The translations under genes and the position numbers were made by a program. Shown here one piece after another: positions 10,125 through 19,505 of a DNA stretch of 64,000 nucleotides (the stretch's first letter is position 1; each line of letters opens with the position of its first letter). The notes under the pieces are model-generated. The model searched no databases. It saw only the letters and a program-made list of their open reading frames with translations, and was not told the origin of the DNA. The stretch lies in contig NZ_JACNMF010000005.1 in the NCBI RefSeq assembly GCF_014270105.1, forward strand, positions 1 through 64,000. Reading direction: 5' to 3'. This stretch comes from Hyunsoonleella aquatilis (GTDB taxonomy: Bacteria; Bacteroidota; Bacteroidia; Flavobacteriales; Flavobacteriaceae).

Positions 10125-10185
10125 GATTTAAACTTTTTATCGGAAGTTTACAAATCAAAGCCTGACATCGCACCAAAAACAAAAG

Positions 10186-10211
10186 AAGCCCCTCGGCAAA
10201 CCGAGAGGCTT
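10186..10211. terminator. Bidirectional terminator between exported protein gene and tRNA-His
   Basis: Stem AAGCCCCTCGG / CCGAGAGGCTT (one mismatch), loop CAAA, flanked by A-rich sequence on the left and TTTT on the right. It can serve the + strand gene ending at 10124 and the - strand tRNA. Confidence 0.75.
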
Positions 10212-10219
10212 TTATTTTG

Positions 10220-10294
10220 GGTGGAAGATCGGTCTCGAACCGACGACCTCCTGAACCACAATCAGGCGCTCTAACCAACTGAGCTACAACCACC
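10220..10294 (-). tRNA. tRNA-His (GTG anticodon)
   Basis: On the minus strand there is a full cloverleaf: D-arm GCTC/GAGC, anticodon stem CCTGA/TCAGG around the loop TTGTGGT (anticodon GTG), and T-arm with TTCGAGA. The extra 5' G pairs with the discriminator C, as in tRNA-His. CCA is not encoded. Pairs 5-68 and 6-67 of the acceptor stem read T-T, which is unusual (see findings). Confidence 0.9.
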
Positions 10295-10333
10295 GTATAT
10301 TTTTATTAAAACTTTAAAAAAGTTTTGCAAAGG

Positions 10334-10364
10334 CACAGCTCTAACCAACTGAATCAGAGCCACC
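10334..10364 (-). pseudogene. tRNA 5'-half fragment upstream of tRNA-His
   Basis: The minus strand contains GGTGG, then TTCAGTTGGTTAGAGC, matching the acceptor start and D-arm of the adjacent tRNA-His, but no anticodon or T-arm follows. It looks like a decayed partial tRNA copy. The rest of 10295-10451 is AT-rich with no gene. Confidence 0.6.
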
Positions 10365-10451
10365 ATTTATCGCATTTTTAAATGCGTTTGCAAATGTAAA
10401 TTATTTCCTTTGGTCTGCAAAACGTTTTTTTATTTTTTGAAGGGCAGTTTG

Positions 10452-11168
10452 TTATTTTAAATCAAACAAACTGTCCACTGCTGGGTAGCGTTCCACGGTA
10501 AAGCCCTCGCCATGCTCTACCCCGATCAGTCTCCCTAAATCCCTGGCGCGGTAAATAATACTGTCCGTAAAGTTTTTACTAGAAATTGGGGTGTCTGGTG
10601 CCTTAATGGATTCATTGTAAAATTGCGTTTTATAAGCTAAAACCGCATCCATTTTGGTATCGATAAACCCCGAAACATCCACAACGATATCCGGTTCCAA
10701 ATTTTTCCATTGGATATAATGATAAATACATTTTGGTCGCCATGGTTTCTGAATTTCACTTTTATCTTCAGTTTCAATTTTGATTAAACCACTTAAAAAA
10801 CATGCATCGCTCACCAAACTGCTTCCCCTACCATGATCAATATGTCGGTCTTCCACCGCATTGCAAAGGACAATTTCGGGTTGAAATTTTCGAATCATTT
10901 TAATAAGAGCCAATTGATGCTCTTTGTCATTTACAAAAAATCCATCGGCAAACCCCATGTTAATTCGAGTTTCAACACCGAGTATTTTCGAGGCTTCCTC
11001 CGATTCTGATGCCCTTATTTCGGCACTTCCACGTGTTCCGAGTTCACCCCTTGTTAAATCGATAATGGCAACTTTTTTTCCATAGGCAATTTCCTTTGCA
11101 ATTGTACCACCACAACCTAATTCAACATCATCTGGATGGGCGCCAATTGCAAGAATATCTACTTTCAT
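10452..11168 (-). CDS. bshB1: Bacillithiol biosynthesis deacetylase BshB1
   Basis: 238 residues of the PIG-L/LmbE family. The zinc-binding AHPDD motif is at residues 10-14, followed by TRGELGTRGS and a later DRHIDHGRGS segment, both typical of BshB1. It removes the acetyl group from GlcNAc-malate to give GlcN-malate, the second step of bacillithiol synthesis. The first-step enzyme gene bshA lies about 44 kb away at 55140-56276. Single gene, transcribed toward tRNA-His; start chosen at ATG with the usual MKVDILAIGAHPDD opening. Confidence 0.93.
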   Translation of the reverse strand: MKVDILAIGAHPDDVELGCGGTIAKEIAYGKKVAIIDLTRGELGTRGSAEIRASESEEASKILGVETRINMGFADGFFVNDKEHQLALIKMIRKFQPEIVLCNAVEDRHIDHGRGSSLVSDACFLSGLIKIETEDKSEIQKPWRPKCIYHYIQWKNLEPDIVVDVSGFIDTKMDAVLAYKTQFYNESIKAPDTPISSKNFTDSIIYRARDLGRLIGVEHGEGFTVERYPAVDSLFDLK

Positions 11169-11410
11169 ATATTAACAATGTTTTTGACAATAACTTTTGC
11201 GTTTCCTAAAATTATGAATAAAATTACGATATTATTTGCCAAACTTACCGCACGAAAGCGTTTTCGAATATATTTTTAGCATTTCAATTGCATTAAAAAT
11301 AATAATTATTGAAAACTAACACCCATCAAAAAAGCATGACATTAGTCATACTAATTGGGGGTAAGGCTAGGTAATTTTACACAATAATTAACACATAACT
11401 ACATAAAACC

Positions 11411-13252
11411 ATGATGTACCTGATGCTTGCTATACTTGTAATAACGATTGCGTTATTCGTATGGGGGAAATTCACACCTGATATTGTTGCTCTTATTTCT
11501 ATGCTGAGCCTCTATTTAACTGGAATATTGGATTCCAAAGAGACTTTAAGTGGTTTTAGCAACCCGACTGTAATTATGATTGCTGCCCTTTTCATTATTG
11601 GTGAAGGTATCGCCCAGACAGGCTGGACGGCAATGGCGGGTAAAAAGTTTGTAGAATGGGCAGGAAAAAGTGTTCCTAAGCTATTGGTAATCGTTTCCCT
11701 AGGGGCTGGCGTACTTTCCGGTTTTGTGAGCAATACAGGTACAGTGGCAACTTTAATGCCTTTAACGATTTCTTCAGCTTGGAGCATTGGTACATTACCG
11801 TCTAAAATGTTAATGCCCGTTGCCTTTGGTTCTAATACAGGGGGGTTGCTCACCCTAACTGGTACACCGCCTAACATCATCGCCAGTAATGCATTAATTG
11901 AAGCCGGATTTGATGGGTTTTCATTCTTCGAATTTGCTTTGATTGGATTGCCTCTTTTAATCATTGCATTACTCTATTTCAGGTATTTTGGCTATAAATT
12001 ATTACCAAAAAACAAAACCAATAATAAACCGGTAAATATTGAAACCACCCTCCACCAGTGGATTGAAGCTTACAAAGTGGATAGCGGATACTACCGCTTA
12101 CGTGTACGATCAATATCACCTTTATTGAAGACCAAAATTGAAGATTGGAACTTTGAAGAGGATTATAAGGTAGAAATTATTAGGCTAAAAAGAAGGCATC
12201 CTAATGTCCTTAAAAAAATACCAACTTTTATAGAATTTCCGGACCCTAGTACAGAATTCATGTACCACGATATCATTACCGTAAAGGGTGAAACGGAGGC
12301 TATTAACAGAATGATGATTACCTTCAGATTAGGACTTTTACCCTTAGAGCCCATTACAGACGAACTGAAAAACAACCTCATCAACCAAGAGGTAGGGATG
12401 ACAGAAGTAATCGTCAACCCTAACTCCATTATGGTTGGTAGAAAATATAAAATTGGGGCGTATTTTAAACGTTTTGGCTTGCAACTTTTAGCGGTTTCAA
12501 GAAACAGACAGCCTATTTTGGACCGAGAGATTACAGTAAAATCAGGAGATGCCTTTTTAATTAGAGGTTCTTGGGAAAACATTGACGATTTAAAGAAACA
12601 ACATGAAAACTTAGTTATTATAGGTAGTCCGGAAGGAATGGCAAAGAATGTCGAAAACCTAACAACAAAATCCTATATAGCCTTGGGCGCCCTAATATTG
12701 ATGATTGTACTTATGGTACTTAAATTAGTTCCGGGTTCAATAGCTGCATTGATTGCTGCCGGAGTGGTTCTACTTACAGGATGTGTGCCTATTTCAAAAG
12801 CCTATAAAGGCATCAGCTGGACCAGTGTGGTGATGATTGCGGCAATGATACCCATGGGTATCGCTTTACAAAAAACAGGTACGGCACAAATCATTGCCAA
12901 CGGTTTAGTGGATTATTTAGGGGCCATACACCCTATAGCCCTATTAGGAGGGGTCTTTTTATTGACAACAACTTTTAGTCAGGTTATTAACAACTCCGCA
13001 ACAGCCGTTTTGATGGCACCAATTGCCATATTGGCAGCAAATTCCTTAAACTTGTCCCCTGCCCCATTTATGATTGTAGTTGCCATTAGCGCATCCACTG
13101 CATTTTTAACACCAATAGGCACAACAACTAACGCCATGGTTATGTCCGCGGGCGGCTATAAATTTATGGACTATTTAAAGGTAGGCGCACCATTGTTACT
13201 CATGTTTTTTATCATAAGCATGGTGTTAGTACCTTTGATTTGGCCATTTTAA
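11411..13252 (+). CDS. SLC13 family permease with two TrkA-C (RCK_C) domains
   Basis: 613 residues. N-terminal membrane helices (about 1-200) include SNPTVIMIAALFIIGEGI and SGFVSNTGTVATLMPL; a soluble central part (about 215-410) carries two TrkA-C-like regulatory domains; further helices follow with VINNSATAVLMAPIAI. This is the divalent-anion:Na+ symporter layout of SLC13/YbhI-type permeases; the substrate (sulfate, dicarboxylate or other anion) cannot be told. Monocistronic: 240 bp of AT-rich upstream DNA and a convergent terminator downstream. Confidence 0.88.
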   Translation: MMYLMLAILVITIALFVWGKFTPDIVALISMLSLYLTGILDSKETLSGFSNPTVIMIAALFIIGEGIAQTGWTAMAGKKFVEWAGKSVPKLLVIVSLGAGVLSGFVSNTGTVATLMPLTISSAWSIGTLPSKMLMPVAFGSNTGGLLTLTGTPPNIIASNALIEAGFDGFSFFEFALIGLPLLIIALLYFRYFGYKLLPKNKTNNKPVNIETTLHQWIEAYKVDSGYYRLRVRSISPLLKTKIEDWNFEEDYKVEIIRLKRRHPNVLKKIPTFIEFPDPSTEFMYHDIITVKGETEAINRMMITFRLGLLPLEPITDELKNNLINQEVGMTEVIVNPNSIMVGRKYKIGAYFKRFGLQLLAVSRNRQPILDREITVKSGDAFLIRGSWENIDDLKKQHENLVIIGSPEGMAKNVENLTTKSYIALGALILMIVLMVLKLVPGSIAALIAAGVVLLTGCVPISKAYKGISWTSVVMIAAMIPMGIALQKTGTAQIIANGLVDYLGAIHPIALLGGVFLLTTTFSQVINNSATAVLMAPIAILAANSLNLSPAPFMIVVAISASTAFLTPIGTTTNAMVMSAGGYKFMDYLKVGAPLLLMFFIISMVLVPLIWPF

Positions 13253-13271
13253 AAAAACAATGATAAAAACA

Positions 13272-13300
13272 GAAAAGGGTTCAATTTTGAACCCTTTCTT
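13272..13300. terminator. Terminator between SLC13 permease and pyrF
   Basis: Stem AAAGGGTTCAA / TTGAACCCTTT with a very short loop and flanking A and T runs, placed between convergent genes. Confidence 0.75.
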
Positions 13301-13324
13301 ATTTAGAGTATTTTTAATTTAAAT

Positions 13325-14146
13325 TTAGGAATAGCTTTCTAATTCCATTTGCATTTGTTTTTGAAGATCTTTGGCTTTCTCAGCCGCCGCAGTTGCAAAA
13401 TCCTCTCCGTTTGAAGCATAAATAATACCTCGAGAAGAGTTTATTAAAAGCCCGACGGAATCGGTCATCCCGTATCTGCATACCTCTTGAAGATTACCCC
13501 CCTGCGCACCAACTCCGGGCACCAGTAAAAAACTATCAGGAATAATGTTGCGGATATCGGCTAAATATTCCGCCTTTGTGGCCCCAACGACGTACATTAA
13601 GTTTTCAGAATTCTTCCAGGCTTTTGAAGTTTCCAATACATGTTTATACACTTCTATATCGTCCACAAGTTTCGTTTGAAAATCAAAAGCTCCTCGATTT
13701 GAAGTCAATGCCAAAAGAATGGTATGCTTGTCTTCAAATGCTAAAAAAGGCTCCACCGAATCCTTTCCCATATAAGGAGCAACCGTGACGGAGTCAAATC
13801 CCAAATCCTCAAAAAATGCCTTGGCGTACATGGTGCTGGTATTACCAATATCGCCTCGCTTTGCATCTGCAATTGTGAAAATATTAGGATGGTTCTCGTT
13901 TAAATAATTGATGGTTTTTTCAAGTGCTTTCCAACCTTTTAAGCCATAGGCCTCATAAAATGCAGTATTGGGCTTATACGCCACACATAGATGATGGGTC
14001 GCATCAATAATGGCTTTATTAAAGGCGAAAATTGGATCTTCCTTTTCCAAAAGGTGTTTGGGAATTTTAATTAAATCCACATCCAACCCAACACATAAAA
14101 AGGATTGCTTTTTTTTGATTTCTGAAATGAGTTGGTTTGTTGTCAA
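13325..14146 (-). CDS. pyrF: Orotidine-5'-phosphate decarboxylase
   Basis: 273 residues, the long (type 2) form used by many Bacteroidota and actinobacteria. The catalytic signature [11 protein letters not shown] is present near residue 95, and the phosphate-binding end VPGVGAQGG near 213. It converts OMP to UMP, the last step of de novo pyrimidine synthesis. It lies 42 bases downstream of prfA on the same strand, with a small hairpin repeat in the gap. Confidence 0.95.
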   Translation of the reverse strand: MTTNQLISEIKKKQSFLCVGLDVDLIKIPKHLLEKEDPIFAFNKAIIDATHHLCVAYKPNTAFYEAYGLKGWKALEKTINYLNENHPNIFTIADAKRGDIGNTSTMYAKAFFEDLGFDSVTVAPYMGKDSVEPFLAFEDKHTILLALTSNRGAFDFQTKLVDDIEVYKHVLETSKAWKNSENLMYVVGATKAEYLADIRNIIPDSFLLVPGVGAQGGNLQEVCRYGMTDSVGLLINSSRGIIYASNGEDFATAAAEKAKDLQKQMQMELESYS

Positions 14147-14163
14147 TCTAAATTATGTTGTAG

Positions 14164-14187
14164 ATTCCTGCCTTCGCAGGAATGACA
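14164..14187. repeat. Short REP-like hairpin between prfA and pyrF
   Basis: Perfect stem ATTCCTGC / GCAGGAAT with loop CTTC, followed by GACA. This palindromic form (tgtcattcctgc... in the other strand) is a familiar dispersed intergenic repeat type; copy number cannot be judged here. Confidence 0.6.
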
Positions 14188-14188
14188 G

Positions 14189-15265
14189 TTAAATAGTTTC
14201 GTCACTAGCTTTCAACTTTTCGGTGTTTTCAGCCAATTGCAATTCATCAATAATCTTTTGAATATCTCCATTTACGATATTCTGAAGGTCATAAAGTGTT
14301 AGACCTATTCTATGGTCAGTAACACGGCCTTGCGGATAATTATAGGTTCTAATTTTTGCACTTCTGTCCCCAGAAGACACCATGCTTTTTCGCTTTTCGG
14401 AATCTGCCGCCTGTTTTTTTGCCAGTTCCATTTCGTATAATCGAGAACGCAAAACTTTCAACGCCTTCTCCAAGTTTTTATGCGAGGACTTTTGGTCCTG
14501 ACAACTAACGATCATCCCCGTAGGCTCATGGTGCAATTTTATGGCCGAATAGGTGGTGTTTACAGATTGGCCCCCAGGACCTGTGGAAGTAGTACGTTCA
14601 ATACGCACTTCGGACATATCCAATTCCACATCAAACTCCTCCGCCTCAGGCAATACAACGACTGTTGCCGCACTGGTGTGGACCCGGCCTTGAGTTTCCG
14701 TTTGAGGCACACGCTGCACACGATGCACACCAGCTTCAAACTTCATGGTACCATAAACATCTTCGCCACTCACTTCAAAAATAATCTCTTTAAAACCCCC
14801 AGCTGTGCCTTCATTTAAATCCACAACACTCACACTCCAGCCTTTGCTTTCACAATATTTAGTGTACATTCGATATAAATCACCTGCAAAAATACTGGCC
14901 TCGTCCCCGCCTGTTCCTGCTCTTACCTCGACCACAACATCTTTCGCATCATCGGGGTCTTTAGGAATCAGTAAAAAGCGGATTTCATCTTCCAATTTCG
15001 GAATACCTTCCTTAGCTTCGTCGTACTGGATTTTGGCCATTTCTACCATTTCGGCGTCACTTCCATCGGCTATAATTTCCTCAGCTTCCTTTAAATTATC
15101 GGTAAGTTCAATATAGGAATCACGCTTTTCCATGAGTATCCTCAAATCCTTGTATTCCCTATTCAATGCTACGTATCGCTTTTGGTCTGAAATGATATCC
15201 GGTTGGATAATCAAATCGTTCACCTCGTCAAAACGTTGCTTTACTATCTCTAACTTATCTAACAT
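14189..15265 (-). CDS. prfA: Peptide chain release factor 1
   Basis: 358 residues, usual RF1 length. The GGQ motif that triggers peptidyl-tRNA hydrolysis is in [11 protein letters not shown] (about 228-238); the stop-codon-reading region contains [10 protein letters not shown] (the PxT-type tripeptide as PQT); the C-terminal part has [12 protein letters not shown]. Recognises UAA and UAG. Upstream of pyrF on the same strand with a 42-base gap. Confidence 0.95.
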   Translation of the reverse strand: MLDKLEIVKQRFDEVNDLIIQPDIISDQKRYVALNREYKDLRILMEKRDSYIELTDNLKEAEEIIADGSDAEMVEMAKIQYDEAKEGIPKLEDEIRFLLIPKDPDDAKDVVVEVRAGTGGDEASIFAGDLYRMYTKYCESKGWSVSVVDLNEGTAGGFKEIIFEVSGEDVYGTMKFEAGVHRVQRVPQTETQGRVHTSAATVVVLPEAEEFDVELDMSEVRIERTTSTGPGGQSVNTTYSAIKLHHEPTGMIVSCQDQKSSHKNLEKALKVLRSRLYEMELAKKQAADSEKRKSMVSSGDRSAKIRTYNYPQGRVTDHRIGLTLYDLQNIVNGDIQKIIDELQLAENTEKLKASDETI

Positions 15266-15383
15266 CTGCTTTTTTTATCGGACATCAAAAATACGATAAT
15301 TTATGAATTTTGAGAGCTCACCAGAAACAGATATAGTTGAAAACAAAAAATAATTCCCAGTGAAAACCGTTACATTATTTACC

Positions 15384-15671
15384 ATGCAACAGTTTTCATC
15401 AATCCTTCTGTTTTATCGGCCTTTATTTATATGGTCTTTTGGAATAAACGCATTGCTTTCCATTTTTGGATTGGGCCTTGTCCCTTTGTTTTTAATAAAA
15501 TTTCTTCTAGTGATTTTTCTTTGGCACATCACTACGGAAACCTTATCAAAACGAAAATTGTTATTTTACAGAAAACTGGGCATTTCTACATTTAAATTAT
15601 TTTCAACACTATTTATCATTGACGCCATTTTGAGTCTTCCCTTTCTTTTGGTTTTAAAGGCTTTTATATAA
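15384..15671 (+). CDS. Small hypothetical membrane protein
   Basis: About 95 residues from ATG at 15384; an in-frame GTG at 15360 would add eight. Three or so hydrophobic stretches (SSILLFYRPLFIWSFGINALLSI, then LFLIKFLLVIFLWHI cut short here, then a C-terminal one) indicate an integral membrane protein. No motif recognised. It is divergent from prfA and convergent with nrdJ, with a hairpin just after the stop. Composition matches the chromosome, so I take it as a real but uncharacterised gene. Confidence 0.6.
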   Translation: MQQFSSILLFYRPLFIWSFGINALLSIFGLGLVPLFLIKFLLVIFLWHITTETLSKRKLLFYRKLGISTFKLFSTLFIIDAILSLPFLLVLKAFI

Positions 15672-15675
15672 ATAA

Positions 15676-15701
15676 AAAGGGAAGCGCACTGGCCTCCCTT
15701 T
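15676..15701. terminator. Terminator between small membrane protein gene and nrdJ
   Basis: Stem AAAGGGA / TCCCTTT with partial inner pairing, between convergent genes. Confidence 0.5.
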
Positions 15702-15724
15702 CGATTTCAAATTCATTCTAAAGT

Positions 15725-18277
15725 CTATCCACACTTTGAAGACCCACAATCGCTACAGGTCAGACAGCCTTCCTGATAAATCAAATTCTCTGATTTGCAA
15801 TTGTCACAGGTTTGCCCCTTTACTTCAGTCCCGTCCTCAATAAAGCGTTTCAAAGCACGTACCACACCATTTTTCCATGTGTTGATGGAAGCGCTGTCCA
15901 ATTGCAAACTGTTAATCAAATCCACAATTTTATCAATAGGCATACCGTGCCTCAGCGTACTTGAAATTAACTTGGCATAGTTCCAAAACTCCGGGTTGAA
16001 CTTATGTGACAACCCTTCGATGGTAGTTTTGTAGCCTCTTGTGTTTTTATATTGAAAATCGTACCGGGAAGTTCCATCCTCATTTCTGTTTTTGATAATC
16101 ACTCCACGATTGACCCAACGTGGCAACAAAATACCGTCTTCGTCATCAGCAAGACCAGTAAATATCTCATAAGGTTTGTCGTCCACCAAGCCGATAAAAG
16201 CAATCCATTTTTCCTTGTTATTTTGAAAACGCACCACATCGGCTTCTAAAGTTTGAGGACGCTTTTTGGGGAATACCGTTAAAATAGTGTTTTGTGGCTC
16301 CTCTTTCTTCTCATCGTTAGAAATCAATACTCCCGAACGCGAACCGTCACGATAAACCGTTACGCCTTTACAGCCCACTTCCCAAGCTTTCACATACAAT
16401 TCACCAACCAAATCTTCATCCACATCATTTGGCAAATTGATAGTTACACTAATGGAATGGTCCACCCACTTTTGAATAGCTCCCTGCATACTTACTTTGC
16501 TCAACCAATCAACATCGTTGGAAGTAGCTTGATAATATGGCGATTCTTGGATAAGCCCGTTTAATTCATCTTGCGAATAATTTTTGGTGGTATCAATACC
16601 GTTAACCTCCATCCATTGTTTGAATTTATGATGAAATACCACGTATTCTTCCCAAGAATCCCCAACCTCATCTACAAAGTCCACACGAACATCCTTATCA
16701 TTTGGGTTTACCTTTCTTCTTCTTTTGTAAACCGGCAAAAACACAGGTTCAATTCCCGATGTGGTCTGGGTCATCAAACTTGTTGTCCCCGTTGGCGCAA
16801 TGGTCAACAATGCAATATTGCGACGCCCGTATTCCAACATTTCATAATACAGTTGGCTATCGGCTTCTTTCAAGCGTAAAATAAAAGGGTTGTCCTTTTC
16901 CCTATCGGAATCGAAAATAGAAAACGCCCCACGTTCTTTGGCTAAATTCACCGAACCACGATAGGCTTCCAAGGCAATGGTTTTATGCAACTCTACCGAA
17001 AAGGCATTTCCTTCTTCACTGCCATATCTTAAACCCAAAGCCGCCAACATATCGCCTTCTGCAGTAATGCCAATACCTGTTCTTCTACCTTCGTAGGCTT
17101 TTTTCCTGATATTCAACCACAAGTTTCGCTCCACTGCTTTTACCTCATCTTCTTCAGGATCTTCATCAATTTTCTTTAGAATTACATCAATTTTTTCCAA
17201 TTCAAGATCGATGATATCATCCATGATTCGCTGTGCATAGGCCACATGTTCTTTGAATAAATCAAAATTGAATGTTGCATTTTTTGTGAAAGGCTCTTCA
17301 ACATACGAAAACAAGTTTATGGCCAACAATCTACAAGAATCATACGGGCATAACGGGATTTCTCCACATGGATTGGTAGAAACGGTTTTGTACCCCAAAT
17401 CCGCATAGCAGTCTGGCACGGATTCCTTGGCAATGGTATCCCAAAATAAAATTCCAGGCTCAGCGGATTTCCATGCGTTATGCACGATCTTTTTCCAAAG
17501 GGAGTTGGCCTCAATGTTTTTAGAAAATTTAGGATTATCACTAAAAACAGGATATTTTTGAACATATTCAGTACCTGCCTTTACGGCCTTCATGAATTCA
17601 TCATCAATTCTAACGGAAACGTTAGCTCCCGTTACTTTTCCGGCTTCCAACTTAGCATCAATAAAATCTTCAGCATCGGGGTGATTAATTGAAATAGACA
17701 ACATCAAAGCACCTCGCCTGCCATCCTGTGCCACCTCGCGGGTAGAGTTGGAATAACGTTCCATAAAGGGTACAATTCCTGTTGAGGTTAATGCCGAATT
17801 TTTCACTGCCGAACCTTTCGGGCGGATGTGGGATAAATCATGACCAACACCACCTCGGCGTTTCATCAACTGCACCTGTTCTTGGTCAATCTTCATAATA
17901 CCACCATAGGAATCCGAAGCACCACTATTGCCGATTACAAAACAATTGGACAGCGAAGCAATTTGATACGGATTACCAATACCTGCCATAGGACTGCCCT
18001 GTGGCACTATATATTTAAAATCTTTGATTAAATCGAAAACGTCGTCTTCGGAAAGAGGGTTTGCGTATTTATTTTCGATACGGGCAATTTCCCTTGAAAT
18101 ACGACGGTGCATGTCGTTGGGCGTGCATTCAAATAAATTCCCGTCAGAGTCCTTTAGGGCATATTTGTTGATCCAAACACGGGCGGCTAAGTCATCATTT
18201 TTGAAGTATTTTAGAGAGGCTTCAAAGGCTTCTTCTTGGGTGAAAGTTTGTTGTGCGGGGGAGGTTTTCACATTCAT
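15725..18277 (-). CDS. nrdJ: Adenosylcobalamin-dependent (class II) ribonucleotide reductase
   Basis: 850 residues. Conserved features are SNCFVIGNSG, the active-site NPCGEIPL and APTGTTSLM segments, and a C-terminal cysteine-rich tail (CDNCKSENLIYQEGCLTCSDCG) that should act as the redox shuttle or zinc ribbon. Reduces ribonucleotides to deoxyribonucleotides with a B12 radical, independent of oxygen. It stands alone; the 195 bp upstream are very AT-rich and include TTATCAACA, a DnaA-box-like 9-mer two mismatches or fewer from consensus. Whether that is functional is unknown. Confidence 0.93.
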   Translation of the reverse strand: MNVKTSPAQQTFTQEEAFEASLKYFKNDDLAARVWINKYALKDSDGNLFECTPNDMHRRISREIARIENKYANPLSEDDVFDLIKDFKYIVPQGSPMAGIGNPYQIASLSNCFVIGNSGASDSYGGIMKIDQEQVQLMKRRGGVGHDLSHIRPKGSAVKNSALTSTGIVPFMERYSNSTREVAQDGRRGALMLSISINHPDAEDFIDAKLEAGKVTGANVSVRIDDEFMKAVKAGTEYVQKYPVFSDNPKFSKNIEANSLWKKIVHNAWKSAEPGILFWDTIAKESVPDCYADLGYKTVSTNPCGEIPLCPYDSCRLLAINLFSYVEEPFTKNATFNFDLFKEHVAYAQRIMDDIIDLELEKIDVILKKIDEDPEEDEVKAVERNLWLNIRKKAYEGRRTGIGITAEGDMLAALGLRYGSEEGNAFSVELHKTIALEAYRGSVNLAKERGAFSIFDSDREKDNPFILRLKEADSQLYYEMLEYGRRNIALLTIAPTGTTSLMTQTTSGIEPVFLPVYKRRRKVNPNDKDVRVDFVDEVGDSWEEYVVFHHKFKQWMEVNGIDTTKNYSQDELNGLIQESPYYQATSNDVDWLSKVSMQGAIQKWVDHSISVTINLPNDVDEDLVGELYVKAWEVGCKGVTVYRDGSRSGVLISNDEKKEEPQNTILTVFPKKRPQTLEADVVRFQNNKEKWIAFIGLVDDKPYEIFTGLADDEDGILLPRWVNRGVIIKNRNEDGTSRYDFQYKNTRGYKTTIEGLSHKFNPEFWNYAKLISSTLRHGMPIDKIVDLINSLQLDSASINTWKNGVVRALKRFIEDGTEVKGQTCDNCKSENLIYQEGCLTCSDCGSSKCG

Positions 18278-18472
18278 TGTAGCTTATGGTTTTTTGAAAA
18301 AAAATGGAATAATTTATGACACCATAAAACAACAAAATTTATTTCATTTTTACTACACGTAAAACCAAAAAGTTAGCAACAATATTATGTTAATATTATC
18401 AATATCAGTAATTTAAAAATTTATCAACAAGAAAAAGTTAACAAATTTTATAAATACCTGATAAGAATCCTT

Positions 18473-19432
18473 TTAAAAGTCAACAGCAAAACCTATACCC
18501 AAAAACTGCTTCCATTGCACTCGTGCACCGGTTTCGTCGAACTCACCTTCAACAGCTGTTGGCTCCAAAATTTTCACATCATCATCGTAGCGCAAATGGG
18601 ACTCCAAAGTTGCTCGAACAAAACTGTTAACTTTAAAATCGAAATTCACTCGCCAATCCACGTCAACATTCCCAAAATTATTGATATAATCCGTGTACAA
18701 ACTTAAAAGATGGGTGGCTCTAATATTTTTAGTCAATTCAAGAGCGTAGCTATTCGTCATCAGAATACCAACTTCTGTTCGGATGTTATCTCCCTCTTTA
18801 ATCAAATTACCATTATCATCAAAAACCCCAGGCTCAACACCAAACGACCCGGCATTGGCCAATTCCTGGTCTAAAACAAATGTGGCCTTTAACGTCAGTG
18901 GCGAGAAATAAAATGACAGTTCCTCAATATTTTTTCCGTATTCCATCCCCCCTCCAAAAAGCAAATATCCAGGCGCCATAAATCTAGAAATGGGATTGTC
19001 AGTATCGGGATAGTTATAACCGTTGGTGATTTGGGTTCTAAAATTAAATCGTGCAGAATAAAACCACTTGGAGTCTTCGGTGGGTTGATAACCTAGGTTC
19101 GAAGTCATTTCAACAATATCATCCGTTTTCCGCAACCCTCGGCTTTCCTGATTGTTTACGCCGTAACCGACCCGAAAACTATTGTTCCAAAAGTAAAATT
19201 TATCCTTATAGTTTTTTTGAAATTCATACCCCAATAGGGCGGAAATGGAATTGGCCCCCCCGGCATTCCAATTGGTAAAACTTACCTGGCTGATATCCAA
19301 ACTGGCTTTTTGGGATTGTTTCCACACCGGGCCATCATAAACTTTTTTTTCTTTGATAAAGAGGGAATCGGGTTGTGCAAAACTAAATTGTAATGTAAAC
19401 AGAAAGGCTAGGACCAGAAGACGTCTAGACAT
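18473..19432 (-). CDS. DUF3078 domain protein, probable outer-membrane barrel
   Basis: 319 residues with a signal peptide ending FSFAQ. The conserved opening W...ASLDISQVSFTNWNAGGANS and the repeated aromatic strands (KFYFWNNSFRVGYG, WFYSARFNFRTQ) identify DUF3078. The alternating pattern and terminal aromatic residue (AVDF) suggest an outer-membrane beta-barrel, though the function of the family is unknown. Separated from purM by 73 bases on the same strand, so the two may be co-transcribed. Confidence 0.85.
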   Translation of the reverse strand: MSRRLLVLAFLFTLQFSFAQPDSLFIKEKKVYDGPVWKQSQKASLDISQVSFTNWNAGGANSISALLGYEFQKNYKDKFYFWNNSFRVGYGVNNQESRGLRKTDDIVEMTSNLGYQPTEDSKWFYSARFNFRTQITNGYNYPDTDNPISRFMAPGYLLFGGGMEYGKNIEELSFYFSPLTLKATFVLDQELANAGSFGVEPGVFDDNGNLIKEGDNIRTEVGILMTNSYALELTKNIRATHLLSLYTDYINNFGNVDVDWRVNFDFKVNSFVRATLESHLRYDDDVKILEPTAVEGEFDETGARVQWKQFLGIGFAVDF

Positions 19433-19505
19433 GGTTTGTTAGGTTTATTAAAAAATCTTCATGGCATCAAAAACTGTTCCATTCGATAGTTTTGAATTAT
19501 ATTTT

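Noticed and set aside
18430-18472. TTATCAACA upstream of nrdJ considered as part of a replication origin
   Set aside because: A single DnaA-box-like match in AT-rich DNA; no dnaA/dnaN genes and no box cluster.
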